A stretch of 16,718 bases of DNA from the NCBI GenBank assembly GCA_002407775.1, contig DHOP01000038.1:1-16718 (forward strand), read 5' to 3'. Every line of letters starts with the position of its first letter. The first letter of the stretch is position 1. A model generated the notes under the pieces. The model was given only the letters and a program-made list of their open reading frames with translations, was not told where the DNA came from and did not search any database. The position numbers and the translations under genes were made by a program. The stretch comes from Prevotella sp. UBA5387. GTDB lineage: Bacteria > Bacteroidota > Bacteroidia > Bacteroidales > Bacteroidaceae. Below are positions 14,656 through 16,718 of the stretch, one piece after another.

Positions 14656-15927
14656 ATGAAGAGAGAGACAATGTGTGTCCAGGCAGGTTGGACGCCCAAA
14701 AATGGCGAACCACGCCAACTGCCGATTATCCAAAGCACAACATTCAAATATGATAATACTGAGGAGATGGCCATGCTTTTTGACTTGAAGAAATCAGGCT
14801 ATTTCTATACCCGTTTGCAAAATCCGACCAATGATGCAGTAGCTAGTAAAATCGCCGCTCTTGAGGGAGGTGTGGGTGCCATGCTTACATCGAGCGGACA
14901 AGCGGCCAATTTTTATGCAGTGTTTAATATTTGCGAGGCAGGAGGGCATATTGTTGTCTCTACCGAGATATATGGTGGTACCTATAATCTCTTCAACGTG
15001 ACGATGCGTAAGCTTGGCATCGATTGCACTTTCATCAACCAAGAGGCATCAGAGGAGGAAATACAGAAGGCTTTCCGTCCTAACACCAAGGCACTGTTTG
15101 GAGAGACCATCAGTAACCCTGGTTGCGCTGTGCTTGACATTGAAAAATTCGCTCGAATTGCTCACAAAAATGGTGTGCCACTTATCGTAGATAACACGTT
15201 TGCTACACCAATCAACTGTCGTCCGTTTGAATGGGGCTGCGATATCATTACCCATTCCACTACAAAATATATGGATGGCCACGCTACCCAGGTGGGTGGA
15301 TGTATCGTGGACAGTGGTAACTTTGACTGGGACGCACAGTCAGACAAATTCCCAGGCCTTACCACACCAGATGAATCTTACCATGGCTTGACCTATACGA
15401 AGGCTTTTGGCAAGATGGCCTATACCACAAAACTTGTGGCTCAACTGATGCGTGATTTAGGTTCCATTCCTGCACCTCAGAACTCGTTCTTGCTTAATCT
15501 TGGCTTGGAGACGCTTCATCTGCGCGTTCAGCGTCATTGTGAGAATGCTCAGGCTATGGCCGAGTTCTTGGAAAGCGATTCTCGTGTAGCATGGGTGCAC
15601 TACAGCGGACTTAAAAGCGATCAGCACTACGAGCTAGGACAGAAGTATCTGCCCAACGGTTCGTGTGGTGTGTTAGCTTTCGGTCTTAAGGGTGATCGCA
15701 ACACAGCAATCAATTTCATGGATTCTCTGAAGCTTATCAATATCGAGACTCATGTTGCTGACGCAAAGTCTTGCGTGCTTCATCCAGCCAGTCATACTCA
15801 TCGTCAGTTGAGTGATGAACAGTTGCGCGAAGCCGGAATTGCTCCTGACCTCATCCGTCTTTCAATAGGTATTGAAAATATCGACGATCTCATTGATGAT
15901 GTTCGTCAGGCGCTAGATCAGATTTAA
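14656..15927 (+). CDS. metY: O-acetylhomoserine sulfhydrylase (PLP-dependent)
   Basis: A 423-residue Cys/Met-metabolism PLP enzyme of the MetY type, which makes homocysteine from O-acetylhomoserine and sulfide. Visible landmarks are YTRLQNPTND (51-60), SSGQAANF (79-86) that holds the cofactor phosphate, ETISNPG (150-156), Asp179 in VDNTFATP that contacts the pyridine nitrogen, and the PLP lysine Lys204 in HSTTKYMDGHATQVGG. The insert after it (SGNFDWDAQSDKFPGLTTPDESYHG) and the length of over 420 favour sulfhydrylase over the shorter cystathionine gamma-synthases (about 380). It is monocistronic, divergent from rplU, with an inverted repeat across the putative promoter. A cystathionine-type activity cannot be fully excluded. 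Confidence 0.93.
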   Translation: MKRETMCVQAGWTPKNGEPRQLPIIQSTTFKYDNTEEMAMLFDLKKSGYFYTRLQNPTNDAVASKIAALEGGVGAMLTSSGQAANFYAVFNICEAGGHIVVSTEIYGGTYNLFNVTMRKLGIDCTFINQEASEEEIQKAFRPNTKALFGETISNPGCAVLDIEKFARIAHKNGVPLIVDNTFATPINCRPFEWGCDIITHSTTKYMDGHATQVGGCIVDSGNFDWDAQSDKFPGLTTPDESYHGLTYTKAFGKMAYTTKLVAQLMRDLGSIPAPQNSFLLNLGLETLHLRVQRHCENAQAMAEFLESDSRVAWVHYSGLKSDQHYELGQKYLPNGSCGVLAFGLKGDRNTAINFMDSLKLINIETHVADAKSCVLHPASHTHRQLSDEQLREAGIAPDLIRLSIGIENIDDLIDDVRQALDQI

Positions 15928-15936
15928 AAATATTTG

Positions 15937-15978
15937 AATGGCCAGACTCGTAAACAAAAAGTTGAGGGTCTGGCCATT
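15937..15978. terminator. Hairpin just after metY
   Basis: AATGGCCAGAC (15937-15947) pairs perfectly with GTCTGGCCATT (15968-15978) around a 20-nt loop, starting 10 bp after the metY stop. On the plus strand it is followed by a run of A, not T, so termination of metY may rely on the next hairpin. On the minus strand it follows a T run and precedes AAATATTTTT. Confidence 0.55.
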
Positions 15979-15988
15979 AAAAAAAAGA

Positions 15989-16032
15989 AAAGACCGCAGG
16001 TCGAGAAGCATAGCTCTCAGTCTGCGGTCTTT
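15989..16032. terminator. Strong bidirectional terminator
   Basis: AAAGACCGCAG (15989-15999) pairs perfectly with CTGCGGTCTTT (16022-16032), with an inner GAGA/TCTC stem. Reading minus, the stem runs into CTTTTCTTTTTTTT, a strong U tract ending the small-peptide unit. Reading plus it is followed by a weaker T-rich stretch and can also end metY transcription. Confidence 0.8.
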
Positions 16033-16066
16033 GTTTATATATATAATTACCTATTGAAGTCTTACT

Positions 16067-16186
16067 TTAGACACAACCGTATGAACCTCCTCTAAGTAGT
16101 GCCTCACCATACATTTTCATACTTTCTACATAGTTCTTGACTATTGTCTTAACTATTTTCTTTAAATTCTCTCTTAAATTTTTCAT
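16067..16186 (-). CDS. 39-residue micropeptide ending GG-SYGCV
   Basis: A short ORF of 39 codons, not recognised. The N-terminal half is a basic amphipathic helix (MKNLRENLKKIVKTIVKNYV), followed by ESMKMYGEALL and then RGGSYGCV-stop. A double glycine before a very short tail recalls leader peptides cut by C39-type peptidases in secreted peptides; the predicted tail would be SYGCV with a single cysteine. Support for a real gene: AAAAGGAG at 16195-16202 lies 8 nt from the ATG, a -7 element lies upstream at 16421, and a strong terminator begins 35 bp after the stop. No maturation or transport gene is in the window. The same frame stays open upstream to a stop at about 16268 (with IEVIEKVRKEEIKEK) but has no ATG. 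Alternatives are a type I toxin-like peptide or a chance ORF. Confidence 0.5.
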   Translation of the reverse strand: MKNLRENLKKIVKTIVKNYVESMKMYGEALLRGGSYGCV

Positions 16187-16245
16187 CTTATTTTCTCCTT
16201 TTCTTTTCTCTTTAATTTCTTCTTTTCTAACTTTCTCGATGACCT

Positions 16246-16338
16246 CTATAGGCTTGTGCCTGTTTGGTCATTACCGTTAATAAGCAAAGTTGTCATGGCA
16301 GCAACCATTGCTAATGTAATCATCCATGTGTTTATCAT
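16246..16338 (-). CDS. Possible 30-residue hydrophobic peptide
   Basis: A 30-codon ORF, MINTWMITLAMVAAMTTLLI followed by NGNDQTGTSL. The first 20 residues are hydrophobic like a single membrane helix or signal peptide. The ribosome binding site is weak (GAAAGAAA just before the ATG). It lies on the minus-strand transcript upstream of the GG-SYGCV peptide and overlaps another short frame. It might also be the start of a longer protein broken by a frameshift. Uncertain. Confidence 0.25.
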   Translation of the reverse strand: MINTWMITLAMVAAMTTLLINGNDQTGTSL

Positions 16339-16378
16339 TTTCTTTCATCTTTAATTGGAACTCGTGTGTTTGCTCCAT
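16277..16378 (-). CDS. Possible 33-residue leader peptide
   Basis: A 33-codon ORF beginning MEQTHEFQLKMKENDK and ending SNGCCHDNFAY. It is the first ATG after the predicted transcription start and has AAGGAT 4 nt before the ATG (16383-16388). It overlaps the 30-residue frame in another phase, so at most one of the two is likely to be a functional protein. Not recognised. Confidence 0.25.
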   Translation of the reverse strand: MEQTHEFQLKMKENDKHMDDYISNGCCHDNFAY

Positions 16379-16420
16379 TGTTATCCTTAATCTTTCTCCT
16401 TGTGTTCCTGAATACTGATG

Positions 16421-16428
16421 CAAAGTTA
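16421..16428 (-). promoter_or_regulatory. -7 promoter element for the small-peptide unit
   Basis: On the minus strand TAACTTTG, identical to the element in front of osmC and a full match to TAnnTTTG. It predicts a start near 16415 and a transcript of about 420 nt ending at the terminator at 15989-16032. No clear -33 TTG. Confidence 0.5.
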
Positions 16429-16487
16429 AGCCCAAATATTGGATAGATCATGAAATTATGGTCCAAAGTAAATAAAACCGCCTAAAT

Positions 16488-16503
16488 TTTGACGTGAATC
16501 AAA
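16488..16503. promoter_or_regulatory. CRP/FNR-like palindrome 1
   Basis: TTTGACGTGAATCAAA contains TTGA-N6-TCAA, the spacing of CRP/FNR-family sites. Its centre is about 80 bp upstream of the predicted start of the small-peptide unit, where activators of this family can act. Confidence 0.35.
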
Positions 16504-16553
16504 TTTTGTCAGTAATCTTCTTGACGTAAGTCAAGTGATGTCAGTGATTCTCT
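16490..16553. repeat. Imperfect 32-bp tandem duplication
   Basis: The segments 16490-16521 and 16522-16553 are tandem copies that agree at 24 of 32 positions. Each holds a TGACGT start and a TGTCAGT block. The duplication sets the two CRP/FNR-like palindromes exactly 32 bp apart. Confidence 0.6.
16521..16534. promoter_or_regulatory. CRP/FNR-like palindrome 2
   Basis: TTGAC-GTAA-GTCAA is a perfect 5-bp-arm palindrome with FNR-type geometry. It is centred 32 bp, about three helical turns, from the first palindrome, so both would lie on the same face of the DNA. Confidence 0.4.
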
Positions 16554-16593
16554 AATGATAAATTGCTACTTTCTATGTCATAGCCATTAAACA

Positions 16594-16718
16594 ATGGAAT
16601 GGCCTAAGCTTAGTAGGATATATCCCGGATCACTTGCTGGAAACAATATTGTGATTGTAGCAGTGAGAAACGACGTTTTTGTGATAAGGCTGGGTTGTGA
16701 CTTATATCAGATTTACTT
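16594..16718 (+). other. Partial open frame at the window edge, unresolved
   Basis: From ATG 16594 a plus-strand frame stays open to the window end (41 codons, MEWPKLSRIYPGSLAGNN...). A minus-strand frame is also open from the edge to a stop near 16613-16615. Neither is recognised and no ribosome binding site decides between them. One may be the edge of a neighbouring gene, or neither. Confidence 0.2.

Noticed and set aside
16463..16474. Second minus-strand -7 element (TTTACTTTGG)
   Set aside because: The spacing is one base short of TAnnTTTG; the element at 16421-16428 is a full match.
1..16718. tRNA, rRNA, transposase, integrase or attachment sites
   Set aside because: No cloverleaf-like segment, no rRNA segment, and no coding region with such motifs was recognised on either strand. 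The A/T match between the first and last bases (AAAGTAAAT and ATTTACTT) is too short to mean an element boundary.

Overview
The window looks like chromosomal DNA of an anaerobic member of the Bacteroidota, most likely Bacteroidales and probably Prevotella-like. The reasons are the repeated Bacteroidota-type -7 promoter element (TAnnTTTG) upstream of several genes, the scarcity of strong Shine-Dalgarno sites, the single-chain NfnA/NfnB-type oxidoreductase, a 1411-residue acyl-CoA dehydratase activase-type protein, and a secreted GH53 galactanase. The genus is inferred from gene content only. No rRNA, tRNA, CRISPR array, transposase or phage gene was found.

Layout. Positions 1-237 hold a symmetrical array of five 17-bp units at an exact 22-bp period. 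From 6191 down to 238 a minus-strand block carries the giant activase-type ATPase, a TetR regulator 18 bp downstream, and a GH53 endo-galactanase. A perfect 7-bp-arm palindrome lies just downstream of the predicted -7 element of this block and is a good candidate TetR operator. Divergent from it is an OsmC-family gene (6439-6846), then a nested inverted repeat (6879-6992), then a sodium:solute symporter (7049-8485). The convergent gap that follows holds a second copy of the 22-bp-period repeat family. From 13413 down to 8628 the minus strand carries serS, an outer-membrane beta-barrel gene, the NfnAB-like fusion and a small DUF486 membrane protein. Next are rplU-rpmA (minus), with a folded leader and a strong terminator, and a divergent O-acetylhomoserine sulfhydrylase (14656-15927).

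The last 790 bp contain no long gene but look like a small-peptide transcription unit on the minus strand. It has a -7 box at 16421-16428, two overlapping short ORFs, and then a 39-codon ORF with a good ribosome binding site. That peptide ends in a double glycine followed by five residues including one cysteine (GG-SYGCV), and the unit ends at a strong hairpin terminator. Upstream of the unit are two CRP/FNR-like palindromes exactly 32 bp apart.

Common themes. Two genes concern low-potential electron chemistry (the activase ATPase, which in known systems takes electrons from ferredoxin or flavodoxin, and the NfnAB-like electron-bifurcating enzyme). The rest is mostly core metabolism and translation. 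The most unusual material lies between genes: the two 22-bp-period arrays, the GG-SYGCV micropeptide, and several palindromes placed at promoters.
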